NCBI GenBank assembly: GCA_028708055.1
Contig: JAQVZT010000066.1
Location: 1-11,181, forward strand
Reading direction: 5' to 3'
Source: Methanothrix sp.
GTDB taxonomy: Archaea; Halobacteriota; Methanosarcinia; Methanotrichales; Methanotrichaceae
DNA: 11,181 nucleotides
The position numbers were made by a program, and so were the translations under genes. Below, in pieces: positions 1 to 6,518 of the stretch (the first letter of the stretch is position 1; each line of letters begins with the position of its first letter). A model generated the notes under the pieces. The model had not been told where the DNA came from and ran no database searches. It saw only the letters and a program-made list of their open reading frames with translations.

Positions 1-255
1 AAGCACGTCTTCGATATCGCCCGCAAGATCAAGGCGATGGGCGTCTATATTCACAATGTAATGCCGCTCATTCCCCAGTACAAGTTCGCCCATATCAAGC
101 CCCCATCTCCAGAGGAGAAGAGAAAGATCCAGGAGGAGCTGGGCAAGATCATCAAGCAGATGAAGCATTGCCGGCAATGCCGCTCCGATGCCATCGGCAA
201 GCTGGGATGCGATGTGCAGCAGGAGTTTGCCAGCCGAACCAAGGAGCAGGGATAG
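1..255 (+). CDS. nifB: Nitrogenase cofactor biosynthesis protein NifB, C-terminal part (5' end outside window)
   Basis: The reading frame is open from base 1 and gives the last 84 residues of a radical-SAM protein. The visible part carries NVMPLIP near residue 19 and a C-terminal HCRQCRSDAIGKLG motif with cysteines at fragment residues 57 and 60. Both are hallmarks of NifB, which builds the iron-sulfur-carbide core (NifB-co) of the nitrogenase cofactor from two 4Fe-4S clusters. In the family the C-terminal CxxC pair helps bind an accessory cluster. The protein ends about 20 residues after this motif, so it is the short stand-alone type found in methanogens, without the fused NifX-like domain of many bacterial versions. 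A T-rich run follows the stop. The radical-SAM CxxxCxxC core lies upstream of the window and cannot be checked. No other nif gene is visible to the right. Confidence 0.9.
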   Translation, partial: KHVFDIARKIKAMGVYIHNVMPLIPQYKFAHIKPPSPEEKRKIQEELGKIIKQMKHCRQCRSDAIGKLGCDVQQEFASRTKEQG

Positions 256-272
256 GCTTTTTGGTTTCTTTT
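256..272 (+). terminator. Oligo-T termination signal after nifB
   Basis: Two T tracts (T5 at 258-262 and T4 at 269-272) start three bases after the nifB stop. Archaeal RNA polymerase terminates at such runs without needing a hairpin. No stem was seen. Confidence 0.4.
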
Positions 273-358
273 ATAGACCATGGTAGCAGGCATGAAAACA
301 GTCTTCGTGTGCGTTCTCTAATGGTCCAGGTTTCCTCTCACATGCCCAAGATCACAAG

Positions 359-372
359 CTTATTTATCTTTA
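359..372 (+). promoter_or_regulatory. TATA-like box for the small secreted protein
   Basis: CTTATTTATCTTTA is an AT-rich block in an otherwise mixed region. Its centre lies about 26 bases before the ATG at 391, so the transcript could be leaderless or nearly so. No strong Shine-Dalgarno sequence precedes the start, which fits. This is inferred from spacing only. Confidence 0.35.
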
Positions 373-390
373 AAGAGCAAATAATGGCTT

Positions 391-762
391 ATGAGACAGA
401 TGGCTTTGCTTCTAGCCATCTCCATGATCGCATGTAGCCCTGCAGTTTTGGCCCAAGGCTGCGACTGGAGTGGCACCTGGATTACCGGATGGACCGGCCA
501 AAGTGCTCCAAGCAATGTGAATATGTATCTTAATGAGGTTTCGCCGAATACCTTTGAAGGAACTTACGAGCATGATGAAGGACAAATTGTTGATGCGACA
601 GTTAATGGCAATGTGTTGAGCGGCACCTGGATTCAATCGGGTGGTGAGCACACAGGTGGTTTCGAGTTTCGCATGAGTGAAGATTGCAGCTCATTTGAAG
701 GTACCTGGACTTCTGACGAAGCTGGTATAGGGGGCGGGGAATGGAATGGCCAAAGGCCATAG
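391..762 (+). CDS. Small secreted beta-rich protein with repeated G-T-W/Y motifs
   Basis: The frame encodes 123 residues. Residues 1-21 look like a Sec signal peptide: MRQ, then a hydrophobic core (MALLLAISMIA), then SPAVLA with likely cleavage after VLA. A cysteine at residue 15 is not in a convincing lipobox. The mature protein of about 100 residues repeats a short beta motif: SGTW near 27, EGTY near 56, SGTW near 76 and EGTW near 107, spaced by acidic or glycine-rich stretches, ending in GGGEWNGQR. Two cysteines (Cys24 and one near residue 99) could form a disulfide. The pattern is typical of small lipocalin- or avidin-like beta-barrel proteins in archaea and bacteria, of unknown ligand. 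An ATG at 384 is in another frame and stops after 17 codons. The gene has its own promoter and terminator, so it need not be tied to nifB. Function unknown. Confidence 0.75.
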   Translation: MRQMALLLAISMIACSPAVLAQGCDWSGTWITGWTGQSAPSNVNMYLNEVSPNTFEGTYEHDEGQIVDATVNGNVLSGTWIQSGGEHTGGFEFRMSEDCSSFEGTWTSDEAGIGGGEWNGQRP

Positions 763-786
763 GCTAAATACCCTCTACTCGGAATT

Positions 787-797
787 GCTTTTTTTCA
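787..797 (+). terminator. Oligo-T terminator after the small secreted protein
   Basis: A T7 run at 789-795 lies 27 bases after the stop codon. It is a standard archaeal intrinsic termination signal and there is no obvious stem. Confidence 0.5.
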
Positions 798-1055
798 CAG
801 AATGGTGCATATTTGAAAGGATATGTGATCTGGTTTCGCTACCGCAGCAAGAACCCCAGGCGATAGTGCCGCTTTTATGCCGCTGATAAAGGCCGGAATT
901 GCTCACGAGCTGAAGGAAGTCATAAATGCTCTGCATCTTTGCCAGCGGCCAGGCTGAGGAGGTCTATCGCGAGCTTGCCGGTGATGTGATTGATGCGTCA
1001 ATACCGACAGAGGCTCTCATCCTTCTACCAATTATTCTCGATTGAGACTTGATTT

Positions 1056-1061
1056 AAAAAA
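1056..1061 (-). terminator. Oligo-T terminator of the marR-MFS operon
   Basis: Read on the minus strand this is a T6 run about 15 bases after the MFS stop codon, within a T-rich context (CTCTTTTTTAAATC). It fits archaeal termination. Confidence 0.4.
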
Positions 1062-1075
1062 GAGTGTTCTGTTTT

Positions 1076-2260
1076 CTAGCACCGCCGCTGGTATCCGACG
1101 ACTGCAAAGAGCAGCGCGGCGGCAAGGATCAGTGCCGGGAAGACGGAGAGGGTCGCTGTGAGCCCGAAATGGTCGGCGATCGCGCTGGAGACCGAGACGC
1201 CCAGGCCGCCGGCACCCATTGCGATTCCCATGAACAGGCCGGAGATCAGGCCGATCCTGCTCGGCATGAGCTCGTGGGCCATGGCAATCGTCACTGAGAA
1301 CGAGGCCCAGAGGAAGAATCCAAAGCAGAGCATCGAAGCAATCTGAAGGGCCCCTTGCGTCAGGAGGATTGCGGCGAAGGCCGGGATTGAGCAGATGGTA
1401 GTCGCGACTGCAACCGGTTTTCTGCCAAACCGGTCTGAGAGGTAGCCTCCGGTGAGCTGCCCACAGACTCCGGCCAGGAGCATGGCGCTGATAAAGAAGG
1501 TTGCCTCGATCAGCGGATATCCGCTCAGGACGAGGTAGGTGGGAAGGAAGGTCATCGCCCCAAATGTGACCCAGGAGCGGAGAGTTGATCCGGCAAACAG
1601 GAGGATCACAGGCTTCCAGTTCTCTTCGCCACCGGCCTCTGCCTGATGCGCTGCTGCCGGACAGGCCTCGGGAATCGGGCGGAGGGTGAGGATAAGCGCG
1701 CCGAGCACAGCGGGTATCAGAAGCCATGTTACGGCGGGAAGTCCTCCGCTCGTGATCACAATGCCGCCCAGAATCGGCCCGAGGGCCTGGCCGAGGTTGC
1801 CGCCCACGATAAAGAATGAGGTGAGCCGGCCCCGGTTGCTCGATACCGCAATCGCCGCCACCTTGCAGAGTGCTCCCGGATGAAAGGTCGCAACGCCCAC
1901 GGCAGCGATGGCAACGCTGCAGAGCATGATTGCGTAGTGGTTTGACAGCAGTCCCAGAAATGCAATCCCGCAGCCGGAGAGGAGCACGGAGACTGCCACG
2001 CTGACCCGAAATCCCCGCCTGTCGGCAAGGCTGCCGATGACCGGCTGGAGGAGCGAGGAGATAAGGCTGTGAACCACCGGGAGGAGCGCTGCCTGGCTGT
2101 AGCTGTAGCCGAGGGTGGTGATGAGAAGCGGCTGGAGAGCCATCAGCACCGGCGCATAGATGTCGTTGATCAGGTGGGCCAGCGTCAGCTGGGCGATCTC
2201 CCGCCCTCGTGATGGCGGTTGTGCCGCATGGTCGTGCGGCAGGGATGCTCCTTCACTCAT
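1076..2260 (-). CDS. MFS transporter, fosmidomycin-resistance (Fsr)-like drug exporter
   Basis: The gene encodes 394 residues, normal for a 12-helix major facilitator. Charged loop motifs appear in both halves: GSLADRRGFR at 76-85 (loop 2-3) and GYLSDRFGRKP near 270-280 (loop 8-9), the A motifs of MFS proton antiporters. The first helix reads LAHLINDIYAPVLMALQPLL, with the His-x3-Asp pattern of the Fsr-type branch. The long central linker near 210-225 separates the two six-helix halves. An upstream ATG at 2308 is possible, but the ATG at 2260 is chosen because AGGAG lies 8 bases ahead of it and the start overlaps the marR stop by 8 bases, as expected for coupled translation. Its likely role is proton-driven export of a small toxic compound across the cell membrane, controlled by the upstream MarR protein. 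The substrate cannot be read from sequence. Confidence 0.88.
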   Translation of the reverse strand: MSEGASLPHDHAAQPPSRGREIAQLTLAHLINDIYAPVLMALQPLLITTLGYSYSQAALLPVVHSLISSLLQPVIGSLADRRGFRVSVAVSVLLSGCGIAFLGLLSNHYAIMLCSVAIAAVGVATFHPGALCKVAAIAVSSNRGRLTSFFIVGGNLGQALGPILGGIVITSGGLPAVTWLLIPAVLGALILTLRPIPEACPAAAHQAEAGGEENWKPVILLFAGSTLRSWVTFGAMTFLPTYLVLSGYPLIEATFFISAMLLAGVCGQLTGGYLSDRFGRKPVAVATTICSIPAFAAILLTQGALQIASMLCFGFFLWASFSVTIAMAHELMPSRIGLISGLFMGIAMGAGGLGVSVSSAIADHFGLTATLSVFPALILAAALLFAVVGYQRRC

Positions 2261-2780
2261 GCGGACGGCTCCTGAATTCCGGAGACTGTGCGGCCTTGTT
2301 TGCGGCAAGTTCTAAAATGCGCTCATTGTAGACCGCCTCAAAAGCGGAAAAGACCCGAGCCAGCAAAGCCAGTTCATCCTCAGCCAATTCGCCGATCCGC
2401 CCGGCAATCCTTTCATACATTTTCTCGTGAACCCACTCGTGGTAATCGTAGGCGGTCCTTCCCAGGGGCGTCAGGACCAGTGAGACCTCTTTTTCGTTCT
2501 TTATTCCCCGAACCTTTTGCACAAATCCCTTCTTGGTTAGCCTGGTGACTGTCTGCGATGCTGCAGACGGTGTCACGCCGAGGATGGCCGCAATGGTACG
2601 AATATTGTTCCCTTCGGTCCTGCCAATGGCCTGGATGGTGTGGATCTCGGAAAGGAAGAGAGATTTTTGCGTGCCAAACTCCTGGGGGATATTCTCTATG
2701 AGGTTCATCTTGTTTCTGATCCGCATCCAGCTGCCGTAGAGATCCCGGAAATCGGGCGAATGGTCGTCTGGTTTTGACAT
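2253..2780 (-). CDS. MarR-family transcriptional regulator
   Basis: From the ATG at 2780 the product has 175 residues, typical of MarR repressors. The winged helix-turn-helix spans about 43-105: helix 2 near NIRTIAAILGV, recognition helix about 70-83 (TPSAASQTVTRLTKK), and a wing about 88-103 with charged residues (RGIKNEKEV). Helices on either side (10-35 and 110-155) would form the dimer interface. A start at 2870 would add 30 residues, but that stretch contains an AT-rich inverted repeat that looks like an operator, so the shorter form is preferred. The ribosome binding site at this start is weak, consistent with a short or leaderless transcript. The last 8 bases overlap the MFS start. MarR proteins usually repress their own operon and release DNA on binding a small phenolic or drug-like ligand, so this one very likely controls the exporter. 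Confidence 0.88.
   Translation of the reverse strand: MSKPDDHSPDFRDLYGSWMRIRNKMNLIENIPQEFGTQKSLFLSEIHTIQAIGRTEGNNIRTIAAILGVTPSAASQTVTRLTKKGFVQKVRGIKNEKEVSLVLTPLGRTAYDYHEWVHEKMYERIAGRIGELAEDELALLARVFSAFEAVYNERILELAANKAAQSPEFRSRPHE
2269..2273 (-). promoter_or_regulatory. Ribosome binding site that sets the MFS start
   Basis: AGGAG on the minus strand sits 8 bases before the ATG at 2260 and inside the end of marR. It favours this start over the ATG at 2308 and suggests translational coupling of the two genes. Confidence 0.6.
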
Positions 2781-2791
2781 TTCCGTCAGGT

Positions 2792-2820
2792 AGTTAATTA
2801 TTAAGGTACTAATTAAAACT
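2792..2820 (-). promoter_or_regulatory. Candidate MarR operator overlapping the marR promoter
   Basis: TTAATTA at 2794-2800 and TAATTAA at 2810-2816 form a perfect 7-bp inverted repeat around a 9-base spacer. The flanks AGTT and AACT extend the symmetry loosely. The outer arm lies 30-40 bases before the marR ATG, where an archaeal TATA box would be for a short-leader transcript, so a dimer bound here would block the promoter. The inverted repeat is seen directly; its role is inferred. Confidence 0.5.
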
Positions 2821-2987
2821 GCCGGCCTGAGCCGCACCAATGGCATGCTACTGCGCATCACGCCAGTCACCTGCTACAATAATGCCGCAGCAGTTCCGTT
2901 AATCTGTCCAACATATTCATCGGCAAAACCCAAGTCGCAAGCCCAATTAGCATGTCAGTTGATCATAACATAAGACATCTCGTATTA

Positions 2988-3007
2988 ACATAATAAAAAT
3001 ACTTATT
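2988..3007 (+). promoter_or_regulatory. TATA-like promoter of the hybrid histidine kinase
   Basis: The AT-rich block ACATAATAAAAATACTTATT lies about 35-50 bases before the kinase ATG. An 11-bp odd palindrome, TTACTTAGTAA, follows at 3006-3016, where a transcription start or operator could fall. AAAGG at 3023-3027 is a weak ribosome binding site 11 bases before the ATG. Confidence 0.35.
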
Positions 3008-3038
3008 ACTTAGTAAATCTCTAAAGGTATGTCATTCA

Positions 3039-3944
3039 ATGTTTAGTAATATGAAGAATGTCGATCATATAATAATCCCTGCAGAAGGGAATCCGGCTGC
3101 AAACCATCGAGATAGCCTGATGGAAATCCTTGGGATTGCAGACCATAGCAATTCTAAGGCGAATGGGAGGAGAGACGCGCCGGAATACGCGCTGTCAGAC
3201 GAGGCTCGCTGGCAGCTTGCCCTTGAAGAAACCGGTATCGGCATATGGGACTGGAACATCGAGGCCGGTGAGGTCTTCTACTCGCCTATGTGGGCCACGA
3301 TGCTGGGATATGAGCCGGATGAGATCAAAGGAACGACTGAGGAATGGTGCTTTCGCATCCATCCTGATGACCTCGACCCCTGCTATCATAGACTCAGGAT
3401 GCATTTTTTGGGCAGGACGCCCATCTACCATCACCAGCACCGCATCCTCCGCAAGGACGGCAGCTACAAATGGGTTCTTGACAGGGGAAAAGTCGTTCAT
3501 CGAGCGGGTGACGGCAGACCGCTTCGCTTCATCTGCACCCAGTCCGATATCACCGGACGCAAACGAGAGCGCGAGCTGATTTGGGCAAGATCGGAGGAGC
3601 TGGCCTGGATGCTTCGTAGCATGATGAATGCCTTCGTCGTCTGCCAATCGGTGTTCGATGAAAACGGCAAGTTTTCGAGCTACCGTTTCGAGTATGTTAA
3701 TGATGCCTACGAGACATTAGCCGGCGTGAGATCAGAGGATGTGCTGGGCAAAACGGTGCATGATGTCTGGCCAGATACGGATTCTTCGTGGATCGAAAAA
3801 TATGAGCGCGCCGCTATGACCGGCCAGCCAGTCTCATTTGACATCTATCTAAAACATACGGCAAAGCACTGCCACTGCCATGTCTACCGCCCTGGGAGAC
3901 TCCGGAGCGGTTCTGCATGCTCTTTGACGACATCACAGATCTGA
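3039..3944 (+). CDS. Hybrid sensor histidine kinase, N-terminal part (PAS-PAS), interrupted by a frameshift
   Basis: This frame encodes 301 residues, but only the first 284 (to about base 3890) are native; the rest is out of frame. There is no signal peptide or membrane segment, so the sensor is cytoplasmic. PAS 1 spans about 58-178: it opens with LALEETGIGIWDWNIEAG, has GYEPDEIKG and HPDD, and ends with the PAC signature DGSYKWVLDRG to DITGRKRERE, typical of PAS fold 3. PAS 2 begins near 185 (VFDENGKFSSYRFEYVNDAYE) and is broken before its last strand. Its missing end is found in the next frame. PAS domains sense small ligands, redox state or flavin/heme; no cofactor-binding residue is obvious here. 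It must be read together with the C-terminal part; the whole would be about 736 residues. Confidence 0.8.
   Translation: MFSNMKNVDHIIIPAEGNPAANHRDSLMEILGIADHSNSKANGRRDAPEYALSDEARWQLALEETGIGIWDWNIEAGEVFYSPMWATMLGYEPDEIKGTTEEWCFRIHPDDLDPCYHRLRMHFLGRTPIYHHQHRILRKDGSYKWVLDRGKVVHRAGDGRPLRFICTQSDITGRKRERELIWARSEELAWMLRSMMNAFVVCQSVFDENGKFSSYRFEYVNDAYETLAGVRSEDVLGKTVHDVWPDTDSSWIEKYERAAMTGQPVSFDIYLKHTAKHCHCHVYRPGRLRSGSACSLTTSQI
3886..3894 (+). other. Frameshift site in the histidine kinase gene
   Basis: Frame 1 reads HVYRPGRL across this point. The overlapping frame reads PWETPERFCMLFDDITD from base 3890. Joining HVYR to PWETPERFC restores a normal PAS end, and this needs one extra C in the CCC run at 3890-3892. 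So one base is missing relative to an intact gene. It may be a real mutation or a sequencing error in a short homopolymer. Confidence 0.75.
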
Positions 3945-5248
3945 AGAGGGCAGAAGGAGCTTTGATTCTTGCCAAGGAAGCGGCAGAAGAAGCAGCGCGG
4001 GCCAAGTCCGATTTTCTGGCGAACATCAGCCATGAGATCAGAACTCCTCTAAACGGCATAATCGGCATGGTTGGACTTCTTTCAGATACGGGGCTTGACG
4101 CCGAGCAGCGCGAATATGCCCGAATCGTCCGCCTCAGCGGCGAAGCATTGCTCTCGCTCATAAATGAAATCCTGGAGTTCTCGAAGATCGAGGCCCGAAA
4201 GATGGATCTGGAGATCCTCAATTTCAATATTCATTCAACTATCGAAGAGGCTAAAGACCTGCTGGCATCCGCCGCTTCGGAGAAGGGGCTGATCCTATCC
4301 TCCTGCATGGACCCGGACGTCCCCCATAGCCTTTCCGGAGATCAGGGAAAGCTGCGCCAGATCCTGGTCAACCTGTTGTCAAATGCTGTTAAGTTCACCT
4401 CTGAAGGAAAGATAGTGATCCGCGTATCCCTGGAGCATCAGGATGCCTGCTCCGAGCAGGCCGATCGTAATGGCGGAAAAGTCATTCTGCGGTTTTCAGT
4501 GAGCGACACCGGCATCGGAATTCCTCAGGACCGGCTTCATATTCTTTTTTCGCCGTTTTCTCAGGTGGACAGCTCCACAACTCGCAAGTTCGGGGGAACT
4601 GGACTTGGCCTTGCCATCTCAAAGCAGCTTGCCATATTGATGGGGGGCAGGATGGGAGTGGAAAGCATCGAGGGATTGGGATCAACCTTCTGGTTCACTG
4701 CCCGCTTTGTCGAAGAGACCGAAAAGCCTTATGGCGAGAATTCTCAGAAAGAGAACTGCGGTAACGATAACGATCTGGGCCGAATTGCCCGCATCCTTGT
4801 GGCTGAGGATAATCCCGTAAACCAGATGGTGGCCCAGGCGATGATCAACAAACTGGGGTATCAGGCAGACATAGTTGCCAACGGCCAGGAGACCATCAAT
4901 GCACTTCGCATGATACCCTATGATCTGGTGCTCATGGACTGCCGGATGCCGGAGATGGACGGCTTTGAGGCCACTCGCCTCATTCGCAAGGAGGAATCAA
5001 AGGTTCTCGACCCGAACATTCCCATCATTGCCATGACCGCTTCTGCCATGTCAGGGGACAGGGAGATGTGCCTGCGCGCCGGGATGAACGATTTTATCTC
5101 CAAGCCGGTCAGAAAGCAGACTCTCGGGCAGGTGATTGCCACCTGGCTAAAAAATCGCGAAGAAGAGGATGAAGAAGATCCCGGCTCCAAGATCGAAAGC
5201 AAAAGCCGTCTATCCGGTTGCCATCAGCAGCAGCACGAGCACCAATAG
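3917..5248 (+). CDS. Hybrid sensor histidine kinase, C-terminal part (HisKA-HATPase-REC)
   Basis: The frame gives 443 residues from an internal ATG; native sequence in this frame reaches back to about 3890. It starts with the end of PAS 2 (FDDITDLKRAE). The dimerisation domain carries the phospho-acceptor His39 in SDFLANISHEIRTPLNG. The ATPase domain has the N box near 140-154 (ILVNLLSNAVKFT), the G1 box DTGIGIP and the G2 box FGGTGLGL, so all catalytic motifs are present. A receiver domain begins near 292, with acidic Glu297/Asp298, phospho-acceptor Asp341 in LVLMDCRMPEMDG, and Lys396 in FISKP. The tail (EEEDEED and beyond) is acidic and probably disordered. It would pass phosphate from His to the receiver; no output domain or phosphotransfer partner is visible. 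Its last 39 bases overlap the convergent gene. Expressed alone it would lack its sensor. Confidence 0.85.
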   Translation: MLFDDITDLKRAEGALILAKEAAEEAARAKSDFLANISHEIRTPLNGIIGMVGLLSDTGLDAEQREYARIVRLSGEALLSLINEILEFSKIEARKMDLEILNFNIHSTIEEAKDLLASAASEKGLILSSCMDPDVPHSLSGDQGKLRQILVNLLSNAVKFTSEGKIVIRVSLEHQDACSEQADRNGGKVILRFSVSDTGIGIPQDRLHILFSPFSQVDSSTTRKFGGTGLGLAISKQLAILMGGRMGVESIEGLGSTFWFTARFVEETEKPYGENSQKENCGNDNDLGRIARILVAEDNPVNQMVAQAMINKLGYQADIVANGQETINALRMIPYDLVLMDCRMPEMDGFEATRLIRKEESKVLDPNIPIIAMTASAMSGDREMCLRAGMNDFISKPVRKQTLGQVIATWLKNREEEDEEDPGSKIESKSRLSGCHQQQHEHQ

Positions 5249-6151
5249 CCTGACCATAATGTTGATTCCCGTCGATACCACTACCAGCGAGAGTCCCATT
5301 CTCATGCCGAAGACCGATGTATAGTTGGGCATCATTGATTTTATTGCGTAAACGGGCAGCATGAACATGCTTCCCAGCATCAAGACAATCAGAGCCTGTA
5401 TCTCCGATATGTTGCCGTTCTGGATCATCGGTCCAAGAAGGATCATGCCTGCTTTGGGGCTGGCAACGTAGATGGTTATGGGTATCACAGTCGCGGGCGG
5501 AACACCAAAGAGATGCGCAATAGGCAGCACATCCAGTGATTGAAAGAAGCCCTCATTGTTCAGATAAAGGACCAGGAGAGTCATTATGAAATAGAGGACT
5601 GTCATCCTGAAGAAGATCTGTTTCTGTCCCAAGAGAGACCTCAGAGCCGCATCCCGCAAATTTCTCCTCTCCGGAGACTCTGGCATCTGGGGTGATGATT
5701 TTTCATCCTCCTTAAGGTATGCTCTTCCCAGGATCATGACCAAAATCAGCCTTATAATTCCGGCAGAGATTGACACCGCTGCATAAATTCCGCCAACGCA
5801 TATTCCCAGGATAGGGACCACAAAGGCCAGTTGGTAGGTAAAAAGCTCTCTGAAATAGACCGGAACGCCGTTCATGATGGCGGAAAAGAATACCTGGCGA
5901 TCGCTCAGGTGGCCTTCCTCTTTAAGCCGGGCGATCATTGTGTTGGCGGCGATGGTGGATCCGAAGCTCACCATAAAGGTTGAAGCCGCTGCGGCGGGAA
6001 GATGCGATAACGACACAAGCGGACGGGAGATGGCTGATAGCCTATGAAACAATCCCATCTCAGTCATCATGCCGGTGATAAAGAGCATCACGAATACCGT
6101 CGTCATGGTGGATACGGTGTCGTCCAGGGTCTCTACAATCAAGTCGAGCAT
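5210..6151 (-). CDS. Gate (nucleoside-recognition) domain membrane protein
   Basis: The 313-residue product is strongly hydrophobic, with about eight membrane segments in two halves. The first half (about 12-146) includes TVFVMLFITGMMTEMGLF, the polar-kinked segment ASTFMVSFGSTIAANTMIA, and GVPVYFRELFTYQLAFVVPI. A charged loop (about 147-178, with PQMPESPERR) separates it from the second half (about 179-310), which has ITIYVASPKAGMILLGPMIQ. These are features of the Gate domain family, shared with nucleoside transporters, FeoB and spore-maturation membrane proteins; archaeal members are uncharacterised and I recall them as common in methanogens. No ribosome binding site stands out before the ATG. 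It is divergent from cobN across a shared control region and overlaps the kinase gene by 39 bases at its 3' end. A role in moving a metal or small molecule is possible but unproven. Confidence 0.75.
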   Translation of the reverse strand: MLDLIVETLDDTVSTMTTVFVMLFITGMMTEMGLFHRLSAISRPLVSLSHLPAAAASTFMVSFGSTIAANTMIARLKEEGHLSDRQVFFSAIMNGVPVYFRELFTYQLAFVVPILGICVGGIYAAVSISAGIIRLILVMILGRAYLKEDEKSSPQMPESPERRNLRDAALRSLLGQKQIFFRMTVLYFIMTLLVLYLNNEGFFQSLDVLPIAHLFGVPPATVIPITIYVASPKAGMILLGPMIQNGNISEIQALIVLMLGSMFMLPVYAIKSMMPNYTSVFGMRMGLSLVVVSTGINIMVRLLVLVLLLMATG

Positions 6152-6215
6152 GATGGGTCTTCAGCTGATGCCTTTCAATACATGTAGCATTAGTTCTAAT
6201 TTCAGACGTTGATTT

Positions 6216-6236
6216 GTATTATTATATAACATTATC
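6216..6236 (-). promoter_or_regulatory. TATA-like promoter of the Gate-domain gene
   Basis: On the minus strand the sequence reads GATAATGTTATATAATAATA, ending about 65-70 bases before the start codon. It contains a good TATA-like core (TTATATAAT). The complement of its distal edge is CATTATC (6230-6236), a word that also occurs twice just before cobN. Confidence 0.4.
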
Positions 6237-6416
6237 TATCTGCATCTAACCATTCGACCATCCGGATCTGCAGAGCGATGAATGAAATGGCAATTGATGC
6301 CGTCTGGTTGCTTCTCGGGATTTGCAGATGTGGGATGCAGGCTGCCGTTATCAGCGCGGCCCTCTTATGCTGCCATTTGTCGCTTTTGGCAGCTTGTTCG
6401 TAGTTCTTGTTGCCAT

Positions 6417-6449
6417 TAATTATACTAATTTTAAAACTAATTATACTAA
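6417..6449 (+). repeat. 12-bp direct repeat upstream of the cobN promoter
   Basis: TAATTATACTAA occurs at 6417-6428 and again at 6438-6449, a period of 21 bases or about two helical turns. The spacer centre holds the palindrome TTTTAAAA. The pair lies just upstream of the TATA region, so a regulator could bind both copies on one face of the DNA. The repeat is exact; its role is inferred. Confidence 0.5.
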
Positions 6450-6468
6450 AAGAATACAAGCAATAAAT

Positions 6469-6484
6469 CATAATATATTATATG
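6469..6484 (+). promoter_or_regulatory. TATA-like promoter of cobN
   Basis: The block contains ATAATATATTAT, a perfect 12-bp palindrome at 6470-6481 and the best TATA-like element in the region. With usual archaeal spacing, transcription would begin near 6500, leaving a leader of roughly 75 bases before cobN. Confidence 0.45.
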
Positions 6485-6518
6485 CTATCTCAATTGAATA
6501 ACTATTAATATAGGAGAT

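Larger units (their letters stand above)
763..1075. other. Intergenic stretch, possibly holding a decayed gene
   Basis: No solid gene was found in these 313 bases. Two short overlapping plus-strand frames look protein-like. One runs from ATG 877 to the stop at 957 (26 residues, beginning MPLIKAGIAHELKEVI). The other runs from ATG 926 to the stop at 1045 (39 residues, containing GQAEEVYRELAGDVIDA), with GAAGGAAG-like purines a few bases upstream. They overlap at about 926-957 and read like consecutive parts of one small alpha/beta protein joined by a frameshift. The first frame stays open upstream to about 829 without a start. I do not recognise the family, and a chance origin remains likely. 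The far end carries the terminator of the minus-strand operon. Confidence 0.25.

Noticed and set aside
168..437. 89-codon plus-strand frame overlapping nifB and the secreted protein
   Set aside because: It runs in the wrong frame through conserved NifB sequence and the promoter region, with no domain or ribosome binding site.
1032..1727. 231-codon minus-strand frame
   Set aside because: It is a shadow in another frame of the MFS gene, rich in Arg and Pro as such shadows are, while the overlapping frame has clear MFS motifs.
2253..2870. Longer marR start at 2870
   Set aside because: The extra 30 residues are hydrophobic and unlike MarR N-termini, and the DNA carries the operator-like inverted repeat; ATG 2780 fits family length better.
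6232..6471. 79-codon minus-strand frame in the cobN/Gate intergenic region
   Set aside because: Its first half is AT-rich promoter DNA with the direct repeats, it has no good ribosome binding site, and I recognise no family. It is kept only as a possible relic.
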